Assembly: GCA_028292785.1 (NCBI GenBank)
Contig: JAQGLQ010000260.1
Span: forward strand, 1-6,314
Source of the DNA: Noviherbaspirillum sp.
Lineage (GTDB): Bacteria > Pseudomonadota > Gammaproteobacteria > Burkholderiales > Burkholderiaceae
Length of the DNA stretch: 6,314 nt
Reading direction: 5' to 3'
The position numbers and the translations under genes were made by a program. Shown here one piece after another: positions 1 through 6,205 of the stretch. The notes beneath the pieces were generated by a model that was given only the letters and a program-made list of their open reading frames with translations, searched no databases and had not been told where the DNA came from. Within the stretch, counting starts at the first letter, position 1, and each line of letters starts with the position of its first letter.

Positions 1-371
1 CCGAAGATTATTCACGCGCACGGCGAATCGTTAAAACGGATGAATTTTCATCCGTGTTTCGTTTGCGGCCTGTACAGCGGACGGCACATTTCGTCCTATA
101 TACGCGCAGCAACCGACTGACCCATGCCCGTCTCGGGATCGTCGCCGCCAAGCGGTTCGCGCCGCGCGCGGTCACCCGCAACACGATCAAGCGCGTCACG
201 CGCGAGCTGTTCCGGCAGGCCGACCTGCCGGCCATAGACTGCATCGTGCGCCTGTCCAGGCCGGTCAACGGCAAGGATGGACCGGCAACGTCGGCCCGCC
301 TGAAGGCCGAGCTGCGCACCGAACTCGCAAAGCTCCTCTTATCGCAAAGTGAATCGCAGGCGCATCAATGA
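1..371 (+). CDS. rnpA: Ribonuclease P protein component, 5'-truncated by the window edge
   Basis: This is the protein subunit of RNase P, which binds the catalytic RNA and helps remove 5' leaders from pre-tRNAs in the cytoplasm. The open frame is already running at base 3 and reads through RIVKTDEFSSVFRLRP, the usual N-terminal strand region of the family, so the GTG at 54 is an internal valine and the true start lies upstream of the window. About 122 residues are visible, so probably only around ten are missing. The family RNA-binding motif is clear as KRFAPRAVTRNTIKRVTRE (the AV-RN--KR-RE pattern), preceded by LGIVAAKRF. The stop codon overlaps the yidD start as ATGA, which suggests translational coupling. 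The standard neighbours (rnpA-yidD-yidC) support the call. Confidence 0.96.
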   Translation, partial: EDYSRARRIVKTDEFSSVFRLRPVQRTAHFVLYTRSNRLTHARLGIVAAKRFAPRAVTRNTIKRVTRELFRQADLPAIDCIVRLSRPVNGKDGPATSARLKAELRTELAKLLLSQSESQAHQ

Positions 372-628
372 AATCCCTTCTGCTTCTGCTGTTGCGTGGT
401 TATCAGCTAGGAATCAGCCCGTTTCTCGGGCAGAATTGCCGCTTTTATCCGAGTTGTTCCCGATATGCCGTGCAGGCGATCCAGGAGCACGGCGCATGGA
501 AGGGCAGCGTCCTGACCGCCAGACGCCTGTGCAAATGCCATCCGTGGCATCCGGGAGGGTCCGACCCGTTGCCGGAAAAAACGCCCGAACCTTCTTCTGC
601 GACCGCCCGCGGTTGCAGGCACCCCTGA
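368..628 (+). CDS. yidD: Membrane protein insertion efficiency factor YidD
   Basis: YidD is a small inner-membrane-associated protein thought to assist YidC and Sec in inserting membrane proteins. The 86-residue length is normal for the family. A hydrophobic, amphipathic N-terminus (MKSLLLLLLRGYQLGISPFL) precedes the signature CRFYPSCSRYA at about residues 24-34. The second conserved block RLCKCHPWHPGG follows at about 53-64, with its paired cysteines and histidines. The C-terminal tail (from about residue 70) is proline- and serine-rich and looks unconserved. The start ATG overlaps the rnpA stop by 4 bases, so it is probably translated by coupling. yidC begins 38 bases further on, in the classic order. 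Confidence 0.96.
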   Translation: MKSLLLLLLRGYQLGISPFLGQNCRFYPSCSRYAVQAIQEHGAWKGSVLTARRLCKCHPWHPGGSDPLPEKTPEPSSATARGCRHP

Positions 629-666
629 TTTCTCACTTCTGATTATTCTCTAACCGACCAATACCT

Positions 667-2355
667 ATGGATATCCAACGCACCGTCCTTTGGGTTGTGT
701 TCTCGTTGTCCCTATTGATCCTGTGGGACAACTGGATGCGCTACAACGGCAAACAATCCATGTTCTTCCCGACCGCGACGCAGCAGGCCAAGCCGGCAGC
801 CGCCGGCGCCGGCACTGCGCCGGCCACCCCTGGCAGGTCCGATGTGCCGCAGTCGTCCCTGCCCGCGGCAGCGGCGCCGGCATCGGCCGTGCCCGCCGGC
901 ACCGCCGCGGCGCCCAGCGAGCGCATCACCATCACCACCGATGTGATCAAGGCCGACATCGATACCCTCGGCGGCGATCTGAAGCGCCTCGAACTGCTGA
1001 AATTCAAGGATGGCATCAACCCGGAAAAGAACGTCACCTTGTTCGACTCCGGCGCCGAGCGCACCTACCTCGGCCAGACCGGCCTGATCGGCGGCCCGTT
1101 CCCGAATCACAAATCGAGTTTTGTCGCGAGGCCGGGTCCACGCGCCATCGATGGCGCCAATGAACTGCAGCTGGTGCTCGAATCGGAACAGGGCGGCGTC
1201 AAGCTGATCAAGACCTATACCTTCAAGCGCGGCGACTACACCATCGGCGTCAAGCACGACATCGTGAACAACAGCGGCGCGCCGATCAGCCCATCCCTGT
1301 ATCTGCAACTGGTGCGCGACTCCAGCGCGCCCCAGAGCACATCGGCGACGTCCTTCTTCGCCTTCGACCCGGTCTCGACCTTCACCGGTCCGGCGGTCTA
1401 TACCGACGCCGACAAGTTCCGCAAGATCGACTTCAGCGCGATCGAAAAGGGCAAGACCGAGTATCCGCCCAAGGCGGACAGCGGCTGGTTCGCGATGGTT
1501 CAGCACTACTTCGTTTCCGCTTTCGTGCCGCCGGAAAAGGCGCAGCGCGAGATTTTCACCAAGAAGCTCGACAACAACTTGTACGCCGTGGGTAACATCC
1601 TGCCCCTGGGCTCGGTGGCGCCCGGCGCGACCGCAACCACCGAAGCGCGCCTGTACTCCGGTCCGCAGGAATCGTCCACACTCGAAAAGATCGCGCCCGG
1701 CTTTGACCTGGTCAAGGATTACGGCTGGCTGACCATCATCGCCAAGCCCATCTTCTGGCTCATGGATCAGATCCATAAAGTGCTCGGCAACTGGGGCTGG
1801 ACCATCATCGTGCTGACCATCCTGATCAAGCTGGCATTCTTCCCGCTGTCGGCGGCCAGCTATCGCAGCATGGCGAAAATGAAAACCGTCACGCCGAAGA
1901 TGCAGGCAATCCGCGAGCGCTACAAGTCGGACCCGACCAAGATGAACCAGGCGATGATGGAGCTCTACAAGACCGAAAAGATCAACCCGGTCGGCGGCTG
2001 TCTGCCGATCCTGGTGCAAATTCCGGTATTCATCGCCTTGTACTGGGTGCTGCTGGCCAGCGTTGAAATGCGCAATGCGCCATGGCTGGGCTGGATTCAC
2101 GATCTGTCGTCGCCCGATCCGTATTTCATCCTGCCGGTCGTGATGGCGGTATCGATGTTCATCCAGACCAAGCTGAATCCGACGCCGCCGGACCCGATCC
2201 AGGCGAAGGTGATGCTGTTCATGCCGATCATTTTCTCGGTCATGTTCTTCTTTTTCCCGGCCGGGCTGGTGCTGTACTGGGTGGTCAACAATATCCTGTC
2301 GATCGCTCAGCAGTGGGTCATCACGAAGAAAATCGAGGGAGCCAGGCCGGCATGA
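667..2355 (+). CDS. yidC: Membrane protein insertase YidC
   Basis: YidC inserts and folds inner-membrane proteins, alone or with SecYEG. The 562-residue protein has the Gram-negative layout. TM1 is at about residues 7-23, followed by a low-complexity Ala/Pro/Gly linker at about 40-82. The large periplasmic beta-domain spans about 85-345, and the conserved insertase core about 352-555. In the core, TM2 is at about 376-394, a cytoplasmic helical hairpin ([20 protein letters not shown]) at 401-420, TM3 around [20 protein letters not shown] at 440-459, and the last two membrane segments around 485-500 and 515-540. The basic residue in TM2 is Lys388, where E. coli has Arg366. The start is supported by the typical [10 protein letters not shown], although no strong ribosome binding site precedes it. 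A strong terminator follows 58 bases after the stop. Confidence 0.98.
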   Translation: MDIQRTVLWVVFSLSLLILWDNWMRYNGKQSMFFPTATQQAKPAAAGAGTAPATPGRSDVPQSSLPAAAAPASAVPAGTAAAPSERITITTDVIKADIDTLGGDLKRLELLKFKDGINPEKNVTLFDSGAERTYLGQTGLIGGPFPNHKSSFVARPGPRAIDGANELQLVLESEQGGVKLIKTYTFKRGDYTIGVKHDIVNNSGAPISPSLYLQLVRDSSAPQSTSATSFFAFDPVSTFTGPAVYTDADKFRKIDFSAIEKGKTEYPPKADSGWFAMVQHYFVSAFVPPEKAQREIFTKKLDNNLYAVGNILPLGSVAPGATATTEARLYSGPQESSTLEKIAPGFDLVKDYGWLTIIAKPIFWLMDQIHKVLGNWGWTIIVLTILIKLAFFPLSAASYRSMAKMKTVTPKMQAIRERYKSDPTKMNQAMMELYKTEKINPVGGCLPILVQIPVFIALYWVLLASVEMRNAPWLGWIHDLSSPDPYFILPVVMAVSMFIQTKLNPTPPDPIQAKVMLFMPIIFSVMFFFFPAGLVLYWVVNNILSIAQQWVITKKIEGARPA

Positions 2356-2413
2356 CATACCCGGCGGCACACTGACGATATTCCGGCCGGAAGAAGTTTC
2401 GGCCGGGCGTCGC

Positions 2414-2452
2414 AAAAAAGCCCGTGACATTTGCTTGCACGGGCTTTTTTTT
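2414..2452 (+). terminator. Rho-independent terminator after yidC
   Basis: A perfect 13-bp stem (2414-2426 paired with 2438-2450, GCCCGTG/CACGGGC at its core with an A6/T6 extension) encloses an 11-base loop and is followed by further T residues up to 2452. The A-run on the left arm means it may also act on the opposite strand. It should end the rnpA-yidD-yidC transcript and separate it from mnmE, at least in part. Confidence 0.93.
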
Positions 2453-2491
2453 ACGAAGCAAATCAATGCAACCAATGCGAAGATCATTTTC

Positions 2492-3874
2492 ATGAAATAC
2501 GATTCTTATCCCATTGCAGCAATCGCCACGGCGCCGGGACGCGGCGGCATCGGCGTCGTGCGCCTCTCCGGAAAAAATCTCGTCCCGGTCATGCAGGCCT
2601 TGTGCGGCACCACCGCGCTGCAGCCGCGCCACGCCACGTACCTGTCATTCAAAAACGCCGACGGCACCGCCATCGATCAAGGCCTCGCGATCTACTTCAA
2701 GGCGCCCCACTCCTACACCGGCGAAGACGTGCTCGAGCTGCAGGGACATGGCGGCCCGGTCGTGATGCAGATGCTGCTCGCACGCTGCATCGAAGCCGGG
2801 CAGGAAATCGGCCTGCGCCTGGCCCAGCCCGGAGAATTCACGCATCGCGCCTTCCTGAACGACAAGCTCGATCTGGCGCAGGCCGAAGCGGTCGCCGACC
2901 TGATCGAGGCATCGACCGAAGCGGCGGCGAAGTCGGCATCCGCGTCGCTGTCCGGCGTGTTCTCCAAAACCATCCACGAGCTGGTGGATAAGGTCGTTCA
3001 CCTGCGCATGCTGGTGGAAGCCACGCTCGATTTTCCCGAGGAGGAAATCGACTTCCTCGAAAAATCCGATGCGCGCGGCCAGCTCCAGCGCATACGCGAT
3101 GCGCTCGACGCCGTCTTCGCGCAGGCCGCGCAGGGCGCGCTCCTGCGCGATGGATTGAACGTGGTGCTGGCCGGCCAGCCGAACGTCGGCAAGTCTTCGC
3201 TCCTCAATGCGCTGGCCGGCGCCGACGTGGCGATCGTCACGCCGATCGCGGGCACCACGCGCGACAAGGTGACCGAAACGATCCAGATGGAAGGCATCCC
3301 CCTGAACATCATCGACACCGCCGGCATCCGCGATGCGGGCGATGAAGTCGAACGCATCGGCATCGAGCGCACCTGGGGAGAAGTCGGCAAGGCCGACGTA
3401 ATCGTTCACCTGCTCGACGCCAGCCGCGGCCCGACCCGCGCCGACGAAGACATCGTCGCGCGCCTGCCGGACAACGTCCCGGTGCTGCGCGTATGGAACA
3501 AGATCGATCTGTCCGGCCATCGACCCGCTGTCGACCGCAGCGACGATGCGACGCATATCTACCTCACCGCCACCGAGCGACACGGCATGGATCTGCTGCG
3601 CGCCGAACTGCTCCGCGTCGCCGGCTGGCAGCAGACCGGCGAATCGCGCTTCCTCGCACGCGAACGTCATCTGCTCGCCTTGAAGGCCGCGCGCGACCAT
3701 CTTGACATCGCGGCGGAGCATGTTGCGAAAGACAGCGGGATCAACGATCAGGCGCTCGATTTGTTCGCAGAGGAATTGCGGCTTGCGCAGGACCGCCTCA
3801 ACAGTATTACGGGGGAATTTACTTCGGATGATTTGCTGGGGGTGATATTTGGGCGGTTTTGTATTGGGAAATAG
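2492..3874 (+). CDS. mnmE: tRNA uridine-5-carboxymethylaminomethyl(34) synthesis GTPase MnmE
   Basis: With MnmG (GidA), MnmE installs the (carboxymethyl)aminomethyl group on the wobble uridine U34 of certain tRNAs in the cytoplasm, using tetrahydrofolate and GTP. The 460-residue product matches the family length. The N-terminal folate-binding/dimerisation domain covers about 1-120 ([20 protein letters not shown]). A helical domain with an inserted G domain follows: G1 GQPNVGKSS at 228-236, G2 AGTTRD at 253-258, G3 DTAG at 275-278 and G4 NKID at 336-339. The C-terminus ends in FCIGK, with the conserved Cys457. I chose ATG 2492 because the protein then begins just before the conserved [13 protein letters not shown] block. 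The longer frame from TTG 2435 would start inside the terminator loop. The ribosome binding site is weak. The last 25 or so codons are less GC-biased than the rest. Confidence 0.98.
   Translation: MKYDSYPIAAIATAPGRGGIGVVRLSGKNLVPVMQALCGTTALQPRHATYLSFKNADGTAIDQGLAIYFKAPHSYTGEDVLELQGHGGPVVMQMLLARCIEAGQEIGLRLAQPGEFTHRAFLNDKLDLAQAEAVADLIEASTEAAAKSASASLSGVFSKTIHELVDKVVHLRMLVEATLDFPEEEIDFLEKSDARGQLQRIRDALDAVFAQAAQGALLRDGLNVVLAGQPNVGKSSLLNALAGADVAIVTPIAGTTRDKVTETIQMEGIPLNIIDTAGIRDAGDEVERIGIERTWGEVGKADVIVHLLDASRGPTRADEDIVARLPDNVPVLRVWNKIDLSGHRPAVDRSDDATHIYLTATERHGMDLLRAELLRVAGWQQTGESRFLARERHLLALKAARDHLDIAAEHVAKDSGINDQALDLFAEELRLAQDRLNSITGEFTSDDLLGVIFGRFCIGK
3857..3874 (+). other. Possible chromosomal attachment site at the mnmE 3' end
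   Basis: The last 18 bases of mnmE (TTTTGTATTGGGAAATAG) closely resemble what I remember of the core at which Salmonella genomic island 1 and relatives integrate, the 3' end of mnmE (also called thdF or trmE). What is seen here is only the conserved coding end (FCIGK-stop) followed by accessory DNA. No second copy of the site and no integrase are present in the window, so use as an att site is an inference. Confidence 0.3.
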
Positions 3875-4109
3875 TCGTTGCTGCAATTATTTTTACGCGC
3901 GCTCGACCCATGGATCGTGAGAACGCCCTTTGGAAACGATTGTTTCACCGGTCTCAGCAGCCGAGCAGTAAACGCTTCTTCATTCATATGACGATTGGCC
4001 GTCGGAATCGGACGCTTCCATGCACTGGCGCGCATCCCATAAACATGGCATGGCATGCCGACTCATATTGCAGTTTAATTGCCTCATAAAATAATTATGG
4101 GGACAAAGC
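3875..4109. other. Intergenic region with no recognised gene
   Basis: This 235-base stretch lies between mnmE and the small secreted protein gene. Short frames cross it on both strands, but none has a ribosome binding site or a recognisable motif. It holds a minor hairpin (GAAAC-GATT-GTTTC around 3936-3949) and a run of ATGGC-type repeats with a GGCATGCC palindrome near 4050-4058. The last 40 bases are AT-rich and presumably carry the promoter of the next gene, but I could not define a convincing -35/-10 pair. No terminator for mnmE is evident. Confidence 0.5.
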
Positions 4110-4364
4110 ATGAGAAGCCTGCTGCTTGCATGGGTTTTAGTCCTTCCATATGGCGCCGTGGATGCACATGGCGGCGGACTCGACTCTGATGGCTGCCACA
4201 CGAAGCGGTCAACCGGGGAATACCACTGTCACCGCGCGAGCCCTCAGTCCTCGAATACGAAATCCCGGCAAGCGCTTCCATCGCAAACCGATCAAACATG
4301 CCATGTCGGCCCGCGCGGAGGCAGATACCGCATCGTCAATGGACGTAAGCGTTACGGCTGCTGA
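4110..4364 (+). CDS. Small secreted YHYH-type Cys/His-rich protein
   Basis: The gene encodes an 84-residue predicted exported protein of unknown function. A signal peptide (MRSLLLAWVLVLPYGAVDA) should be cut after Ala19 at a V-D-A motif, giving a mature chain of about 65 residues. It begins with HGGGLDSDGCH (20-30) followed by GEYHCH (36-41), the hallmark of small proteins annotated as YHYH domain-containing. A Ser/Gln-rich linker follows. The C-terminal CHVGPRGGRYRIVNGRKRYG (64-83) resembles the basic GPRGG...NGRK module known as the PBCV-specific basic adaptor domain. Cysteines at 29, 40, 64 and 84 could form two disulfides, and the clustered histidines suggest metal binding, which is inference only. 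A good Shine-Dalgarno (GGGGA, 4099-4103) sits 6 bases before the ATG. The gene is convergent with the lipoprotein gene downstream. Confidence 0.8.
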   Translation: MRSLLLAWVLVLPYGAVDAHGGGLDSDGCHTKRSTGEYHCHRASPQSSNTKSRQALPSQTDQTCHVGPRGGRYRIVNGRKRYGC

Positions 4365-4373
4365 TGCACCGAT

Positions 4374-4403
4374 CAAATATAAAAATAAAGGTGCACCGGC
4401 ACC
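4374..4403 (-). terminator. Probable terminator of the SlyB-like lipoprotein gene (minus strand)
   Basis: Read on the minus strand, a short hairpin GGTGC-CGGT-GCACC (4403-4390) is followed by a T-rich tract, TTTATTTTTATATTT (4389 downward). It lies 15 bases past the stop of the minus-strand gene. The stem is only 5 bp, so strength is uncertain. It lacks a T-tract in the plus direction, so it probably does not serve the convergent small secreted protein gene. Confidence 0.55.
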
Positions 4404-4408
4404 CCACA

Positions 4409-4422
4409 TTAGCCGCGGCTAA
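4409..4422. repeat. Perfect 14-bp palindrome between convergent genes
   Basis: TTAGCCGCGGCTAA is fully self-complementary with its centre between 4415 and 4416. It contains the stop codon of the minus-strand lipoprotein gene (CTA at 4419-4421 on the plus strand). With no central loop it could act as a protein-binding site or a small transcript hairpin, or be chance. Confidence 0.45.
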
Positions 4423-4778
4423 GGCGACACAATCGTAATACCGCTGCCATCGGTGATGATTTGCACGGGATCGCCAACGCCAAATCCCGCAGCCGGCTGC
4501 TGCTCCATCCCATACATGCCTTGCGTGCCATCCTCGAAGAGCACGGTAATGACGGCGGGAGCGCTGCTGGCCACCGTGCCGCTGGCGCTGTCGCCGGAAC
4601 TTGATGCCACCGATGGATCGATGGCACCAGGAATTTCGATGGCGACGATCTTCCCGCTTTGCACCTGTCCTTGCGCGGAAGCTTGTGCCTGTGGTGAACG
4701 CTGTGGCGATGCGCAACCGGCGATGACAGCCGCTCCCACAACGCAGATAAAGAGTGATTTGATTGCATAGGAACGCAT
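4419..4778 (-). CDS. SlyB-like putative outer-membrane lipoprotein lacking the glycine zipper
   Basis: This gene encodes a 119-residue predicted lipoprotein. The signal sequence MRSYAIKSLFICVVGAAV ends in a lipobox I-A-G-C, so Cys22 should be lipidated and the next residue (Ala23) suggests transfer to the outer membrane. After a Gln/Ser/Ala-rich linker (23-40), SGKIVAIEIP (41-50) and ITVLFEDGTQ (77-86) with FGVGDPVQIIT (99-109) resemble the flanking strands of SlyB/Pcp-type (17 kDa antigen family) lipoproteins. In that family these segments surround a glycine-zipper membrane hairpin. Here a Ser/Ala-rich stretch (54-75) stands in its place and no GxxxG repeats are visible. The Shine-Dalgarno AGGAG (minus strand, 4790-4786) is 7 bases from the ATG. 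The family assignment is by pattern recall and moderately sure; the lipoprotein call is strong. Confidence 0.8.
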   Translation of the reverse strand: MRSYAIKSLFICVVGAAVIAGCASPQRSPQAQASAQGQVQSGKIVAIEIPGAIDPSVASSSGDSASGTVASSAPAVITVLFEDGTQGMYGMEQQPAAGFGVGDPVQIITDGSGITIVSP

Positions 4779-4831
4779 GACGTTTCTCCTGGTGAAATTG
4801 CGGTGGCGCCGCGTCCACGCCGGTCACCGAT

Positions 4832-4860
4832 ATGATCGTCACGCGAACGCGCGAGTTCAA
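4832..4860 (-). promoter_or_regulatory. Candidate sigma-70 promoter of the SlyB-like gene
   Basis: On the minus strand TTGAAC (4860-4855) and GATCAT (4837-4832) are separated by 17 bases. Each matches the consensus at 4 of 6 positions. The -10 box ends 53 bases before the ATG, a plausible distance, but the match is modest. Confidence 0.3.
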
Positions 4861-4906
4861 TGATGCGATCGTGTTGACACGCTTTGCGCAATGGCGCTTT
4901 CTGCCC

Positions 4907-4990
4907 TGCAGCGCGAAGCGATGCCGCGTGGGATCGGATGTTTCGCCCTGTCTCGACGCCACGTCTGAAATCGATGAATAAGCGTGTCAC
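4907..4990 (+). pseudogene. Remnant of a methyltransferase gene N-terminus (second copy)
   Basis: In one frame this stretch reads GSDVSPCLDATSEI (4931-4972), followed by DE and a stop codon (4979-4981). The matching part of the downstream gene (5462 onward) reads GLDVSPYLDATSEI and continues RMNKC. Upstream residues SAKRCRV loosely match GLKKLYSQV with a two-codon gap. A 2-base deletion after the shared segment destroys the frame and no start codon with a ribosome binding site remains. It is best read as a decayed paralogous or duplicated copy. The outer limits are approximate, because similarity fades beyond 4931-4982. Confidence 0.6.
4931..4982 (+). repeat. Direct repeat, left copy (partner 5462-5515)
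   Basis: The first 42 bases (4931-4972) match 5462-5503 at 38 positions, and all four differences are transitions. After a 2-base gap (AG is absent here) GATGAATAAG matches again. The shared core CTCGACGCCACGTCTGAAAT is identical in both copies. The copies lie 531 bases apart in the same orientation. Confidence 0.93.
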
Positions 4991-5138
4991 GCGGCGATAT
5001 GACGAACGCGTGTGCCTGCATGACGGCATGCCGCTGACCGACATCGAGGTCGAAGCGAATGACCAACCGCGACAGCCGAGTCCCTAATTAAGTGATAGCG
5101 ATCGAGCCGGCATTATTCCGTCTTGAACCGCCACGATA

Positions 5139-5270
5139 ATGACGCTTCGTAATTTCCCGCGGTACGAACGATTCCAATCCGGTGTTATGTGGTTGCAAGC
5201 TCCCGATGAAATCAACAGCCTCTATCCAAACCGGGGCGAACACGACTTTTGTCAATGCCCGGACGATTAA
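5139..5270 (+). CDS. Unrecognised 43-residue ORF, possibly a gene remnant
   Basis: The short frame starts MTLRNFPRYERFQSGVMW and ends EHDFCQCPDD. I do not recognise it. The composition looks protein-like, with aromatic, charged and Cys residues and few rare codons. Its TAA stop runs directly into a rho-independent terminator, as expected for the true 3' end of a gene. Against it, no Shine-Dalgarno precedes the ATG and an in-frame stop lies just upstream (5124-5126), so it may be the tail of a decayed gene. A minus-strand frame covers the same bases (5282-5088, 64 residues) but also lacks a ribosome binding site and a family match. There is no hydrophobic segment, so it is probably cytoplasmic if made. 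Confidence 0.3.
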   Translation: MTLRNFPRYERFQSGVMWLQAPDEINSLYPNRGEHDFCQCPDD

Positions 5271-5305
5271 AGCCTTAAGCATATCAATGCCGTTAGGCTT
5301 TTTTT
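5269..5305 (+). terminator. Rho-independent terminator after the 43-residue ORF
   Basis: A 7-bp stem AAAGCCT (5269-5275) / AGGCTTT (5295-5301) with a 19-base loop is followed by an unbroken T-run to 5305. The stem begins inside the TAA stop codon of the preceding short ORF. It points to a + strand transcript crossing 5139-5270 and should insulate the methyltransferase pseudogene from upstream reading. Confidence 0.7.
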
Positions 5306-5352
5306 AACCACTAGCATTTTAAGGATCGATCTTGAGTATCAATAACCGCCTT

Positions 5353-5358
5353 AGGGAG
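5353..5358 (+). promoter_or_regulatory. Shine-Dalgarno of the methyltransferase pseudogene
   Basis: AGGGAG lies 7 bases before the ATG at 5366. A well-placed intact ribosome binding site shows that this is the true original start, and that translation of the truncated product may still occur. Confidence 0.75.
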
Positions 5359-5365
5359 AATCGTA

Positions 5366-5960
5366 ATGCCGAACGATGTATGCCCTGCATGCCTGGGGGG
5401 AGAGATTAAAGCCGTAGATACCGTAGCAGCCAGCGGCCTCAAGAAGTTATACAGCCAGGTAGGATTGGATGTTTCACCTTATCTCGACGCCACGTCTGAA
5501 ATCAGGATGAATAAGTGCCTCGCCTGCGATCTCGGTTTTTTTGAGCCGCATTGCGCGGGCGACGATGTTTTTTATGAGCAGCTTCAGAAATTCGACTGGT
5601 ACTACCAGAGCGAAAAACCGGAGTATGGCTACTCCCGGCGTTTTATCATTGCGTTGGACCGATCGGGCATTGCGCAACCTGGCCGCCCGCGAAGGCTTGT
5701 CCGTGGTCGATTTGTGGCATGAACCTGTAGCTTCTTTTCACGAGGACTGGCACAAGGACACCTTGGCCCATCATTATTTTGTTCGGCTCGGTCTGAATAA
5801 ACACAAGCTCGTCGGTCGAACCTTCATGGGAAAACTGCTTGGCCGCCTTTTTCGAAAACAGGCCATCAGGAATTTCTTTGCTGCGAAGGCAGCCAAACAA
5901 TTCCCTCTCGCGAAATTCGGACACACCGTGGTTCTGGTAGCGAGCAAACCCGCTAGCTAA
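5366..5960 (+). pseudogene. Class I SAM-dependent methyltransferase with internal deletion and frame shift
   Basis: The start and stop ends belong to one protein, but in different frames. The first frame (5366-5722) begins with a zinc-ribbon-like N-terminus: CPAC at residues 6-9 and CLAC at 51-54, then FDWYYQSEKPEYGYSRRF at 76-93. This is familiar from methyltransferases that carry such a leader. After about residue 93 (near 5644) the sequence makes no further sense and stops at 5722. From about 5650 another frame gives LRWTDRALRNLAAREGL and WHEPVASFHEDW, and continues to KFGHTVVLVASKP and a stop at 5958-5960, the usual C-terminal part of these enzymes. The glycine-rich SAM-binding core (a VLEVGCGxG-type motif) is absent. 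I estimate that some 130-150 codons were lost at the junction near 5640-5655. The substrate is unknown. Loss of methyltransferase activity is almost certain. Confidence 0.82.
5462..5515 (+). repeat. Direct repeat, right copy (partner 4931-4982)
   Basis: This copy lies inside the methyltransferase pseudogene and codes for GLDVSPYLDATSEIRMNK, in the original reading frame. It has two extra bases (AG, 5504-5505) compared with the left copy, which keep the frame intact. Confidence 0.93.
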
Positions 5961-6205
5961 CCTGCCCTGATCTGCTTCCGCCAATGGCAACTGTGTTCGG
6001 GTGAACGCCATCGCTCGATTCCGCCACAGTTCGCCATCAAATATCCGAGTTTTAAACATCACGATTCCGTTTTCGATGAATAGTTTTATCGAACTAGTTG
6101 ATCCATTACAAAGTTGAGCAATCATCCGCAGGCAGAATTCCCTGGTCATTCCAATAAAACAAATGCCGACACGGCACGGCCAGCTTGCCGACAGGGGAGA
6201 GAACG
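5961..6205. other. Intergenic region with two inverted repeats
   Basis: No + strand gene is evident here. A long minus-strand frame (6302-5646) crosses it, but that frame runs antisense through the methyltransferase remnant and into the next gene and has no ribosome binding site that I can support. Two inverted repeats are visible. One is GGCAACTGTG (5986-5995) with CACAGTTCGCC (6025-6035, one-base bulge). The other is TTCGAT (6072-6077) with ATCGAA (6088-6093), 10 bases apart. The second could be an operator for the lipoprotein gene at 6206, but neither sits next to a convincing promoter. Confidence 0.4.

Larger units (their letters stand above)
4779..5138. other. Gene-poor stretch with a decayed gene fragment
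   Basis: This is about 360 bases between the SlyB-like gene and the next ORF. The left part should hold the leader and promoter of the minus-strand lipoprotein gene. The middle (about 4907-4982) is a degenerate copy of the start of the methyltransferase gene downstream. To the right of it a + frame stays open from 4974 to 5087 (MNKRVTRRYDERVCLHDGMP...). It has no ribosome binding site and I do not recognise its product. I consider it unlikely to be an independent gene. Confidence 0.5.

Noticed and set aside
712..2493. Very long minus-strand ORF (593 codons) opposite yidC
   Set aside because: It is a codon-bias shadow of a GC-rich gene; the + strand YidC is unmistakable and the antisense product is low-complexity His/Arg/Asp-rich.
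2645..3886. Long minus-strand ORF (413 codons) opposite mnmE
   Set aside because: Shadow of the GC-rich mnmE frame, with no ribosome binding site and no domain.
3748..4056. Minus-strand ORF spanning the mnmE end and the spacer
   Set aside because: Half of it is antisense to the conserved mnmE C-terminus, and I see no ribosome binding site or family signature such as an integrase motif.
3859..4089. + strand ORF overlapping the mnmE end, 76 codons
   Set aside because: It starts inside mnmE, has no ribosome binding site and no recognisable motif; the composition looks like chance open frame.
4068..4095. Possible promoter TTGCAG...AATAAT before the small secreted protein gene
   Set aside because: The predicted transcription start would fall on the ribosome binding site, leaving no leader, and the -35 match is poor.
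4884..5087. + strand ORF of 67 codons across the repeat copy
   Set aside because: Its middle is the methyltransferase remnant read in a wrong frame, and no Shine-Dalgarno precedes either the 4884 start or the internal ATG at 4974.
5088..5282. Minus-strand ORF of 64 codons opposite the 43-codon ORF
   Set aside because: It lacks a ribosome binding site, and the terminator in the area is oriented for the + strand. Not firmly excluded.
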